A stretch of DNA of 64,000 nt from CALRGE01 sp964360635 (lineage in GTDB: Bacteria; Patescibacteriota; Gracilibacteria; UBA1369; 2-02-FULL-48-14), in contig CAYHXO010000002.1 of NCBI GenBank assembly GCA_964360635.1, positions 62,001 through 126,000 on the forward strand, read 5' to 3'. Made by a program: the position numbers and the translations under genes. A model generated the notes under the pieces. That model saw only the letters and a program-made list of their open reading frames with translations. It did not search any database and had not been told where the DNA came from. Shown piece after piece: positions 17,776 to 25,776 of this stretch. Every line of letters starts with the position of its first letter. Position 1 is the stretch's first letter.

Positions 17776-19005
17776 ATGGAACTAGATATTAAAAATCTTA
17801 TAAGCTTAGGAATTAAAAGTTTGGAGCTTTCAAAACTAAAGGATAGTGCAGATTTAATTCCAGGTTTTATTGAAAGTTTTAAAAAAAGAGATCAGGGATT
17901 TTTGAATTTGCCAAAGGTTAAGGCACAAGTTTTGTCTGTAAAAAGTATGGCTGATAAACTTCAGGGGAAATTTGAAGATATTGTGGTTTTGGGAATTGGT
18001 GGAAGTGCTTTAGGTATCACTTGTATCCGAGATTGTTTGCTTGGGAAGTTTTCGAATTTTTCGAAGCCGCGCCTATTTGTTATAGATAATTTAGATACGA
18101 TTAGCGAAATTGAGAGTTTGATTAATTTGGATAAAACACTGTTTATTGTGATTAGTAAATCTGGATCAACTCCGGAAACAATGGCTCAGTATTTTTATTT
18201 TAAAGATAAAGTTTCTAAGGAAAATTTTGTTTTTATTACTGACTCAAATGAAGGTGAGTTGCGAAAAATTGGTACAGATTTGCAAATTAAAATGTTAGAT
18301 ATTCCTGCAAATGTTGGCGGTAGATTTTCTGTTTTGACTTCTGTTGGACTTTTTCCTGCGGCGATGATGGGAATTGATATTGAGGAAATGCTCGAGGGTG
18401 CCGAAGAAATGGCAAAAGATTTTGAGAATAAAGAATTCGAAAGAAATATCGGTTTTCAACTGGCAACAATTCAATATTTGCTGGATTGGGAGGAAGGAAT
18501 TCGCATTTCCGTGATGATGCCATATAACAGTCGTCTTTTTAGTTTTGCTGATTGGTACAGGCAACTTTTGGCGGAGAGTATCGGTAAAGATGGCAAGGGT
18601 TTAACGCCATTGATTGCATTAGGTGTGACAGATCAACATTCACAATTGCAACTTTACAATGAAGGCCCGAAAGATAAGCTTTTTATTTTTCTTGAAGTGG
18701 AAGAAGAGGACGGATTAAAAATTCCAAAGATTGAAAATGAGAATTTTAAATACTTATCTGGTGTGAGTTTTGGGAAATTAATGTCAGTAGAAAAAAAGGC
18801 TACAGAGCAAGCATTAACTCAATATGAAAAACCGAATATAACTTTGAAAATTGAAAAATTAGATGCAAAAAATCTCGGAAGTCTTTTTATGCTTTTTGAA
18901 ACTAGCATTGCGTTTTTGGGCGAGTATTATAGGATAAACGCGTTCAATCAGCCCGGCGTGGAGCTTGGCAAAAAACTTACGAAAGAAATTTTATCCAAAA
19001 AATAG
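17776..19005 (+). CDS. pgi: glucose-6-phosphate isomerase
   Basis: Interconverts glucose-6-phosphate and fructose-6-phosphate. Recognisable parts are VLGIGGSALG, VISKSGSTPETMAQ (phosphate-binding serines), VGGRFSVLTSVGLFPAAMMG and GVTDQHSQLQLYNEGP. I start at MELDIKNL (17776), giving 409 residues; the open frame runs upstream to 17512 but that part overlaps the divergent LOG gene and is not conserved. TAAAAT at 17763-17768 may be its -10 box, only 7 bases from the ATG. tkt begins on the next base after its stop. Confidence 0.93.
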   Translation: MELDIKNLISLGIKSLELSKLKDSADLIPGFIESFKKRDQGFLNLPKVKAQVLSVKSMADKLQGKFEDIVVLGIGGSALGITCIRDCLLGKFSNFSKPRLFVIDNLDTISEIESLINLDKTLFIVISKSGSTPETMAQYFYFKDKVSKENFVFITDSNEGELRKIGTDLQIKMLDIPANVGGRFSVLTSVGLFPAAMMGIDIEEMLEGAEEMAKDFENKEFERNIGFQLATIQYLLDWEEGIRISVMMPYNSRLFSFADWYRQLLAESIGKDGKGLTPLIALGVTDQHSQLQLYNEGPKDKLFIFLEVEEEDGLKIPKIENENFKYLSGVSFGKLMSVEKKATEQALTQYEKPNITLKIEKLDAKNLGSLFMLFETSIAFLGEYYRINAFNQPGVELGKKLTKEILSKK

Positions 19006-20865
19006 ATGAGTCCCCTATCAGATCAGCAGTTGAAATATTTGAACGCTTTCGCTAAGTCATGCAGACGTTCGGTTTTGCAAATGGTAACAAATGCTCAGTC
19101 CGGCCACCCTGGTGGATCACTTTCAACCCTTGATTATTTGGCTCTTTTATATGTGATGCGAGTTGCAAAAAGTAATGAGCCGGTTGTGGTTTCTCACGGC
19201 CATGTGTCCCCTGCTGTTTATAGCGTTTTGGCGGAGCTCGGAGTTATTCCAAAAGATAGAGTTATTGAAACATTCAGGAAGTCTACAGATATTTATGAGG
19301 GCCATATTAATAGAAAAGTTAATGGAGTTTGGTATGGAACCGGTCCTCTTGGAATTGGTTCAAGTGTTGCTGCGGGTTTTGCAATGGCTGATAAAATTCG
19401 TGGTGAGCAGGAAAAAGTTTTCCTAATGATGGGAGACGGCGAGCAAGATGAAGGTCAAATTTATGAAACAATTAATTTTGCAGCATCTCAAAAGCTAAAT
19501 AATTTAATTGCGTTTATTGATTACAATCAGGTTCAATTAACAGATTCAGTCGCAAAAATTATGCCTCTTAATATTGAGGGTCATTATAAAGCGGCAGGCT
19601 GGAAGGTATTTAAAGTTAATGGTCATGATTTTCAGGAAATGTGGAGAGTTTTGCAAGAGGCGATGGAAATTACAGATGCTCCATCTGTAATTATTGGAGA
19701 TACAATAATGGGAAGCGGCGTTGAATTTATGGCTGAGAAAGGGCGTGAGTATAAAGCCGATTGGCATGGAAAATCTCCCAGCGCCGAGGAATCCGAGGCG
19801 GCATTGAAGTTCATCGAACTTTCAGCGGATGAATTAGAGCTTTTAAAGATGCCGATTGAGGTAAATATTGTTGGTGATGAGTGTGAAGAATTTTCATTGA
19901 ATGCGGGAGCGCCAATTTTATATGCACCTGATAAAATGACAGATTGCAGGAGTGCTTATGGTACAGCTTTAGCTGATCTTGCCAGAATTAATCCTGGCAT
20001 TGTTGCTCTTACTGCAGATTTGGCGGACAGCGTGAAAACTAGCGAACTGAAGAAAGTTTTTCCTGAACGTCATATTGAATGTGGCATTGCAGAGCAATTG
20101 ATGGTGAGTCTTGCAGGAGGAATGTCCTTGCGATGTATGATTCCATTCGCAAGCACTTTTGGTGCTTTCATGACTAGCCGAGCAAAAGATCAGGCACGAG
20201 TGAACGACGTAAATGAAGCAAATGTAAAAATGGTTTCAACTCACTGCGGACTTTCTGTGGGTGAAGACGGTCCAACTCACCAAGTAATTGATGATATAAA
20301 TTCTTTTGAAGGATTTTTTCACACCCGTATTTTAGAACCTTGCGATCCTAATCAAACAGACAAAATTATCAGGTTTGTTGCAACAAATTATGGAAATTTC
20401 TATGTTCGAATGGGGCGAGCAAAAACTCCTGTAATCACTAAAGAAGACGGGACTCCATTTTTTGGCGAAGGATATGAATTCCGACCTGGCAAAGCTGATA
20501 TTATAAGGCACGGAAATAAGGCTACAATCGTGGCGAGCGGAGCAATGTTAACTTATGCAATGAAGGCGGCAGAGGAATTTGGTGGCGATGTTGAAATAAT
20601 TTGCGTGAGCAGCTTTATTCCATTCGATGCAGCAACAATCGTGGCAAGCGCAAGTCGAACGAAAAAAGTTATAACAGTTCAAGATCACAATTTAAAAACT
20701 GGCCTCGCAAAGTTTGTGAAAGAAGCTTTATTTGATGCAGACTTGATTGTGCCATTTAAAGGTTTGGGCGTCACTTCATACCAGCTTTCAGGTACAGCCG
20801 ACGAGCTATACGAGAAAGCCGGTCTTTCAAAACGGCATATTTTGGAGGCGCTTAAGTCACTATAG
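19006..20865 (+). CDS. tkt: transketolase
   Basis: Thiamine-diphosphate enzyme that moves two-carbon units between sugar phosphates. The single 619-residue chain contains the entire enzyme. The substrate and TPP site is AQSGHPGGSLS. TPP/Mg-binding MMGDGEQDEGQIYE and IDYNQVQLTDS follow. The pyrimidine domain contains GIAEQLMVSLAGGMSLR, then FASTFGAF and HCGLSVGEDGPTHQ. It follows pgi with zero spacing, and its end overlaps convergent pgl by 6 bases. It links the pentose branch to glycolytic intermediates. Confidence 0.96.
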   Translation: MSPLSDQQLKYLNAFAKSCRRSVLQMVTNAQSGHPGGSLSTLDYLALLYVMRVAKSNEPVVVSHGHVSPAVYSVLAELGVIPKDRVIETFRKSTDIYEGHINRKVNGVWYGTGPLGIGSSVAAGFAMADKIRGEQEKVFLMMGDGEQDEGQIYETINFAASQKLNNLIAFIDYNQVQLTDSVAKIMPLNIEGHYKAAGWKVFKVNGHDFQEMWRVLQEAMEITDAPSVIIGDTIMGSGVEFMAEKGREYKADWHGKSPSAEESEAALKFIELSADELELLKMPIEVNIVGDECEEFSLNAGAPILYAPDKMTDCRSAYGTALADLARINPGIVALTADLADSVKTSELKKVFPERHIECGIAEQLMVSLAGGMSLRCMIPFASTFGAFMTSRAKDQARVNDVNEANVKMVSTHCGLSVGEDGPTHQVIDDINSFEGFFHTRILEPCDPNQTDKIIRFVATNYGNFYVRMGRAKTPVITKEDGTPFFGEGYEFRPGKADIIRHGNKATIVASGAMLTYAMKAAEEFGGDVEIICVSSFIPFDAATIVASASRTKKVITVQDHNLKTGLAKFVKEALFDADLIVPFKGLGVTSYQLSGTADELYEKAGLSKRHILEALKSL

Positions 20866-21519
20866 AAAATAAAACTTCACAAAATCTTTTTTGAGAATTT
20901 TATTGAGGGCGATGTGAATTGATTTGCCTGATTTTATTTCGTCGAAAATTGCTTGTTTTTTTTCACCTTTCAATAGAATCAGTGTTTTTCTTGAGTTCAG
21001 TGCTTTCAAAGTTAGAGTAAGGCGCTGCTCAGTTTTGTAGCCATGAGCAGTTGCAATTGATGCGAGTTCATCTGAAGTTTTGTCATTATCAAAAAGTGAA
21101 GCGATGTGGCCATCTTCGCCTACTCCGAGAATTAGAATATCTAGGTGGGTTGAAGTAAGTTTGCGACTCATTTCATGTGCGGCCGATTCGATTGGGAGTG
21201 AAGTATCAAAAGTTATTATATTTTCAGGTGGAATTGGAGCATGAGCAAAGAGTGATTTGCGTATCATTTTAAGGTTACTTTCCGGGTCGTCACTGGGAAC
21301 ATAGCGTTCGTCGATAGTGATGAAAATTAATTTTTCCCATGCTAGATTTTCAGCGGCAAGAAGTTGGTACAGTTTTTCAGGAGTTGTTCCACCGGAAAGC
21401 CCGATAATACATTTATTTCTTTGAGAAATTGACTCTTTAATTGAAAGTAAAAGATCCTCCAAAATTGTGGAATAGAACTCGGTTTCAGAAGTTGTTTGGA
21501 AAATTATTGGTTCAGGCAT
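20860..21519 (-). CDS. pgl: 6-phosphogluconolactonase
   Basis: Hydrolyses 6-phosphogluconolactone, the second step of the oxidative pentose phosphate pathway. The 219-residue DevB-type protein has IIGLSGGTTPEKLYQLL, FITIDERYVPSDDPESN and ILGVGEDGHIASLF, all family-diagnostic. It overlaps the 3' end of zwf by 8 bases and is the last gene of the minus-strand operon. Confidence 0.94.
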   Translation of the reverse strand: MPEPIIFQTTSETEFYSTILEDLLLSIKESISQRNKCIIGLSGGTTPEKLYQLLAAENLAWEKLIFITIDERYVPSDDPESNLKMIRKSLFAHAPIPPENIITFDTSLPIESAAHEMSRKLTSTHLDILILGVGEDGHIASLFDNDKTSDELASIATAHGYKTEQRLTLTLKALNSRKTLILLKGEKKQAIFDEIKSGKSIHIALNKILKKDFVKFYFL

Positions 21520-22942
21520 TTGGAAGTGAGTAAAACCATTTGAAACCGTCTTTTGCTAAAAGTTCATCCGCTGCTTTTGGCCCTTTGCTGCCTTTTTTAT
21601 ATAAATGTAGATCCATTTTTTTCATTTTTGTGGATAATTTTTGAAGTGGATCAATGACTTTCCATGCAGCGAAAATCTCTTCGAAGTTTAAAAATAAGTC
21701 ATTTTTACCGGCGATAACATCAAGCAAAAGCCTTCCGTGTTCATTCAAACAATCGCCGCTACAGTAAATTGGACGGCCAGTTGTGAGTTCGTGAAAATCG
21801 AAGGTTTTTCCACCAAGTTTTGTGAGTAAGTGGAACTCGATTTTTTCGTAAGGTTGAAGCTGAATCACAATTCGATTATGAGCTAAGGTGCCGTGATCTC
21901 GTTGTGCTTTTCTTGGTTTAAACTCGAAAACAATTGCCGTCCATTGTTCTACAAGGGACTTTCCGCTGCGAAGATAAATCGGTACATCTTTCCAAAGTGG
22001 ATGTTTTAATGCAAGTTTAATTGCCGCGTAAGTTTCAGTTCTAGAATCCTTTCCAACTTCCTTTTTGTATCCAATATACTGACCATGAACTAAATTTTTC
22101 ACACGAATTGATTTTAAAACTTGTGCCTTTTCATGATGGATTGATTCGGCGGTTCTTTCTCGAGGCATAAACATTGTTAGATATGCCAGAATTTGAAGTA
22201 GATGTGATTGAACCATGTCTCGCAAAATTCCAACATTATCAAAATAATTTGCACGACCTTCTATATCCTTAGATTCAAGAGCGCTTATTTGAATATTGCT
22301 GACATATTCTCGATTAAAGAGCGTTGTAAGAATTGAATTTGCATAGCGAAGAGAAAGTAAATTCGTTACTGATTCCTTCCCCAAATAATGGTCGAGTAGG
22401 TAAATTTGCTCCTTAGCAAAATGTTTTTGTAAGGTTTTTGCAAGGTTTTTTGCAGATTTGAAATCGTAACCGAATGGTTTTTCAATCACCAAGCGAAGTT
22501 TAGCTTTAATTGAATTAAAGTTTACTGCTGCAAGATTTTCAAAAATTTCAGTGAAGGCTGAAGGTGGTACAGAAAAATATGCTATGCGAATTCGGTTCTT
22601 TGTTTTTTCTACTTCGTCGAGTGTTGCTCTAAGTTTTTGAAAGTCTTTCTTCTCATTATACTGACCGGAAACATAAAAAATATTTTTCAAAAGTAAGTCG
22701 AGTTTCTGTTCATCTACATGTTCAGTTCTTTCCATTAAAGACTTTCTGAAAAATTCGCGGAATTCATCGTTGCTAATTTCACTTCTACCATAGCCGATAA
22801 TTTTATAATCTTTCGGGAGGCGACATTCAGCCGCTAGTTGATAAATTGAAGGAAAAAGTTTGAGCTTAGCTAGTGATCCGGATGCACCAAAAATAATCAT
22901 CGTGAAATTATTTTCTGCTTTCTGAAAAATTATTTTCTTCAT
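21512..22942 (-). CDS. zwf: glucose-6-phosphate 1-dehydrogenase
   Basis: First, NADPH-forming step of the oxidative pentose phosphate pathway. The N-terminal Rossmann motif is FGASGSLAKLKLFPS. VIEKPFGYD and the catalytic signature DHYLGKESV follow; FDNVGILRDMVQSHLLQ belongs to the substrate domain. Its 476 residues are close to the usual 480-490. ATGA overlap with gnd upstream and an 8-base overlap with pgl downstream imply tight co-expression. Confidence 0.96.
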   Translation of the reverse strand: MKKIIFQKAENNFTMIIFGASGSLAKLKLFPSIYQLAAECRLPKDYKIIGYGRSEISNDEFREFFRKSLMERTEHVDEQKLDLLLKNIFYVSGQYNEKKDFQKLRATLDEVEKTKNRIRIAYFSVPPSAFTEIFENLAAVNFNSIKAKLRLVIEKPFGYDFKSAKNLAKTLQKHFAKEQIYLLDHYLGKESVTNLLSLRYANSILTTLFNREYVSNIQISALESKDIEGRANYFDNVGILRDMVQSHLLQILAYLTMFMPRERTAESIHHEKAQVLKSIRVKNLVHGQYIGYKKEVGKDSRTETYAAIKLALKHPLWKDVPIYLRSGKSLVEQWTAIVFEFKPRKAQRDHGTLAHNRIVIQLQPYEKIEFHLLTKLGGKTFDFHELTTGRPIYCSGDCLNEHGRLLLDVIAGKNDLFLNFEEIFAAWKVIDPLQKLSTKMKKMDLHLYKKGSKGPKAADELLAKDGFKWFYSLPNA

Positions 22943-24330
22943 AACCAGTCTGTGTGAAATTTGCCATCTCTATCAATTCTTTCATAACCATGTGCTCCGA
23001 AAAAATCACGCATTCCCTGAATCAGGTTTGTTGGAAGAGAAATACGACGAGAAGTGTCGAAATGAGTAAGAGCAGAAGAAAATGCAATCATCGGAAGTCC
23101 ATATTTAACTGAAATTCCGAGAATTATACGGAGGCTTTTTTCACAATCTTTTATTAATTCTTGAGCAAATTCTGAGTTATAGAGGCTATCGCCTCTGACA
23201 ATAAATGCATCGTGAATTTCCTTCAACATTGCATTGCGAATAATGCAGCCGCCCTGCCAAATTCTGGAAATTTCAGCCAGATTTAAGCCGAATTTATACT
23301 GAAGATCAGCAGCTCGTAAAATTTCAAAACCTTGTTCGAAGTTTATAAGACGAGTCATCAATAGTGCCTTTTCAAAATGATCTACAAGTTCAGGAACAAT
23401 CATATTTGGAACTTCTTCATGCTTTGGATAAATTTTATTTAGCTCAATTCGAGAATCTTTGTTCGAAGAGAGAATTCGCATGTAAACTGCGGAAGTAATC
23501 GAAAGAGCAGGAACCCCGAGATGAAGTGATTCCTCGCCCGTCCACAAACCTGTTCCCTTTTGCCCGGCTTTGTCTGAAATTAGATCGATTAAATTATGAT
23601 CGCCGTCTTTTTGGCGCAAAACATTTACTGTTATTTCTGTAAGATATGAAGAAAGTTTGCCATTGTTCCATTTAGCAAAAATATCTGCTATTTCATCATT
23701 TTTTAACCTGTAAATACTGTGAAAAAAGTCGTAAGCTTCTGAAATCATTTCAAGTTCTGCATATTCAATTCCGTTGTGAATCATTTTAACGTAGTGACCT
23801 GCCCCAGCGCTGCCCATATATGAAACGCAGGCTTTGCCGGAAAAATCTTCAGCTGAAATGGCATTTAGAATCGGTTCAAATGCCTGCCAAGCTTCTTTTG
23901 TTCCACCTGGCATTATACTTGGTCCCTTCAATGCGCCAATTTCACCACCGGAAATTCCTGTTCCCAAAAAATTAACTCCTTTTGGTGATAGCTCCCTTTG
24001 AAAAATTTCTGTGTCACGGAAATGAGAATTTCCGCCGTCCATAACTGTATCACCAGCCTCCAAAAATCCTATCAAAGTTCCCATAACTTCATTCATTGGT
24101 TCACCAGCTGGCACCATAAGAATTATTTTGCGTGGTTTTTCTAGACTCTCAATAAAATCTTCGAAACTTGTTGGAAGATAAAAATTTTCATTTGGCCAAT
24201 TTGCATAAAATTCTGCAATTTTCTCTCTAGTTCGATTCCAAACAGAAATCTGCACATCACGAGAAGCAATGTTTCGTGCAAGTGCAGCACCCATGGTGCC
24301 GAGACCAATAAGTCCGACTGAAGATTTCAT
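22939..24330 (-). CDS. gnd: 6-phosphogluconate dehydrogenase, decarboxylating
   Basis: Oxidises 6-phosphogluconate to ribulose-5-phosphate with release of CO2. Begins with the NADP Rossmann motif GLIGLGTMGAALARNIASR. It has the catalytic lysine/histidine region YVKMIHNGIEYAE and GTGLWTGEESLHLGVP. At 463 residues it is the long, dimeric enzyme. It lies directly before zwf (4-base overlap), so all three oxidative-branch enzymes are contiguous. Confidence 0.96.
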   Translation of the reverse strand: MKSSVGLIGLGTMGAALARNIASRDVQISVWNRTREKIAEFYANWPNENFYLPTSFEDFIESLEKPRKIILMVPAGEPMNEVMGTLIGFLEAGDTVMDGGNSHFRDTEIFQRELSPKGVNFLGTGISGGEIGALKGPSIMPGGTKEAWQAFEPILNAISAEDFSGKACVSYMGSAGAGHYVKMIHNGIEYAELEMISEAYDFFHSIYRLKNDEIADIFAKWNNGKLSSYLTEITVNVLRQKDGDHNLIDLISDKAGQKGTGLWTGEESLHLGVPALSITSAVYMRILSSNKDSRIELNKIYPKHEEVPNMIVPELVDHFEKALLMTRLINFEQGFEILRAADLQYKFGLNLAEISRIWQGGCIIRNAMLKEIHDAFIVRGDSLYNSEFAQELIKDCEKSLRIILGISVKYGLPMIAFSSALTHFDTSRRISLPTNLIQGMRDFFGAHGYERIDRDGKFHTDWL

Positions 24331-24342
24331 ATTAGGTGGTGG

Positions 24343-25077
24343 CTAGGATTCCTTAACTTCTGTTTCTATCAACTCTTCATCTGGCATTTTATCTGCGGCG
24401 ATGCGAAGTTTTATTAAAACTGACTGAATGCTAATCAATGCAAACTGTTTTAATTTATCGTCATCAAATGTAAGACCGTGACGATCAAAATATGCATCAA
24501 GAGAATAAACCAAGATATCTAAAATAATCGATTTTAGTTTTTGATCAGGTGTTAGAACAGATTGAAGTGTTCGATTTGGAAGCATCAGCCCGGCTTTAAG
24601 AATCTCTAGACCCCATGCATTCAACTCAGCCTTAACATTACTTGGAAGAGTGTCATCATCAATAATCTCAAGCATATTTTCAGTCGGCACAGGGTTTTCG
24701 TTTACATTAACTTGTAAATCTTGAGAATTGGCTTTTGCTACCATTAATTGTTCCGCCTTTTCTTTCAAATCAATTTCTAAATCTCTTTCAAGCTCAGGAT
24801 CTGAAATAAGAAGCATAGCTAAAACGAATGCACCAGGAACATTTTGCTCAAGTAGTCGAACAATCAAAAACACAATGTCTGACTGACCTTTGCTTTGCAA
24901 AAATTTAACAAAAATGAGTGCAAGTTTACCTTCCTTTTTCTTTTGTTGAGCATGGTGCCCGGCAATTGCCTTACCTGCTGCCGCACTTTTTCTCATTTGT
25001 TCACGAAACTTTTCCGCAGCCTCTTGCGACATCTGGCCGTCGGCATTGTCGAGTCCAAAAAAAGATTCCAATGACAT
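24343..25077 (-). CDS. conserved hypothetical helical protein
   Basis: 244 residues, not recognised. No signal peptide. The N-terminus is polar with a Lys-rich HHAQQKKKEGK segment. A mostly helical region with FLQSKGQSDIVFLIVRLLEQ and GAFVLAMLLIS follows; these are amphipathic-looking rather than clear membrane spans. The C-terminus is acidic. It sits between rpmA and gnd, 12 bases from gnd, so it is probably transcribed with the pentose phosphate genes. Confidence 0.75.
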   Translation of the reverse strand: MSLESFFGLDNADGQMSQEAAEKFREQMRKSAAAGKAIAGHHAQQKKKEGKLALIFVKFLQSKGQSDIVFLIVRLLEQNVPGAFVLAMLLISDPELERDLEIDLKEKAEQLMVAKANSQDLQVNVNENPVPTENMLEIIDDDTLPSNVKAELNAWGLEILKAGLMLPNRTLQSVLTPDQKLKSIILDILVYSLDAYFDRHGLTFDDDKLKQFALISIQSVLIKLRIAADKMPDEELIETEVKES

Positions 25078-25138
25078 AGATTTCTTCTAAAAATAAGCTA
25101 TTGAATGATAGCGTATTAAATGTAAAAACCAAACAGAT

Positions 25139-25417
25139 TTAAGCAGCAAGAACGTGAACCAATGTATTCACTTTTCTTTGACCGTTAAATTTCAATAATT
25201 TCTTTTCAGTGTATGCAACTTTACCGTCTGAAAGTGCAAATAGTGTGAAATCTCTTCCCATTCCAACGTTTTTACCTGGATGCCAAACAGTTCCTTTTTG
25301 TCTTACGATAATTGAACCTGTTGTTACAGTCTGTCCTCCAAATAGTTTGACACCACGTCTTTTCGATCTGGAATCTCGTCCGTTACTGGTGGACCCGGCG
25401 GCCTTCTTATGTGACAT
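25139..25417 (-). CDS. rpmA: 50S ribosomal protein L27
   Basis: The 92-residue product has the N-terminal SHKKAAGSTSNGRDSRSKR that reaches the peptidyl transferase centre, then KLFGGQ and GSIIVRQKGTVWHPGKNV. No cleavable N-terminal extension is present, unlike Firmicutes L27. AAGGA lies a few bases before the ATG, one of the few visible Shine-Dalgarno sites. No rplU neighbour, which is unusual. Confidence 0.97.
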   Translation of the reverse strand: MSHKKAAGSTSNGRDSRSKRRGVKLFGGQTVTTGSIIVRQKGTVWHPGKNVGMGRDFTLFALSDGKVAYTEKKLLKFNGQRKVNTLVHVLAA

Positions 25418-25446
25418 ATTTCCTTGTAAATACTAAATGCCAGAGG

Positions 25447-25475
25447 ATTTTAAGACTAAATCTATGTAAATGCAA
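25447..25475 (-). promoter_or_regulatory. promoter of the rpmA-gnd-zwf-pgl operon
   Basis: Minus strand TTGCAT (25470-25475), 17 bases, TAAAAT (25447-25452). Start expected near 25440, about 23 bases upstream of rpmA. Confidence 0.65.
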
Positions 25476-25499
25476 GGGAATTTATAATATGATTGAATC

Positions 25500-25583
25500 A
25501 TGACTTTTAAATCTGATATTTTTGAGATTGTTAAGACTATTCCTGAGGGCAAAACCATGACTTATGGAGAAGTTGAGGCTTGA
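25500..25583 (+). pseudogene. fragment of an O6-alkylguanine-DNA alkyltransferase-like gene
   Basis: A 27-codon frame encodes FEIVKTIPEGKTMTYGEVEA and stops. This matches the start of the DNA-binding domain of MGMT/Ogt/ATL proteins (IPxGKVxTYGxVA). The recognition helix and any PCHR active site are not readable downstream in any frame. It is a decayed remnant or a very short degenerate copy. TATAAT at 25483-25488 precedes it. Confidence 0.6.
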
Positions 25584-25741
25584 GGGTGCTCTGATTCTGT
25601 GATATATTGGTGAAGACAACCTTGGTAGTGCGAACCATCGCTAGTCCCACTTGCCGAACAATCTAAAACTAACAGTCAAAGCTGAATAAGTCCTGAATTA
25701 TTCCTGCAATCGACGACAAAATTGTTTAACCTGTTGAAGGA
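25584..25741. other. non-coding stretch with no identified feature
   Basis: No gene, tRNA-like fold or strong hairpin is evident. It may be the eroded remainder of the alkyltransferase-like gene, or an untranslated RNA; I cannot decide. Confidence 0.4.
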
Positions 25742-25770
25742 TTGAATTTCAGGTCATTTTCTGCTATAAT
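25742..25770 (+). promoter_or_regulatory. promoter giving a leaderless transcript for the M23 peptidase
   Basis: TTGAAT (25742-25747), 17 bases, TGC-TATAAT (25765-25770). Only GAGGAG separates the -10 box from the ATG at 25777, so the transcript would begin at or next to the start codon. Confidence 0.75.
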
Positions 25771-25776
25771 GAGGAG

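Noticed and set aside
25584..25741. Possible tmRNA or SRP RNA between rpmA and the M23 gene
   Set aside because: A reading frame ending in GCTGAATAA looked tag-like, but no tRNA-like ends, T-loop or SRP GGAAG loop could be found.
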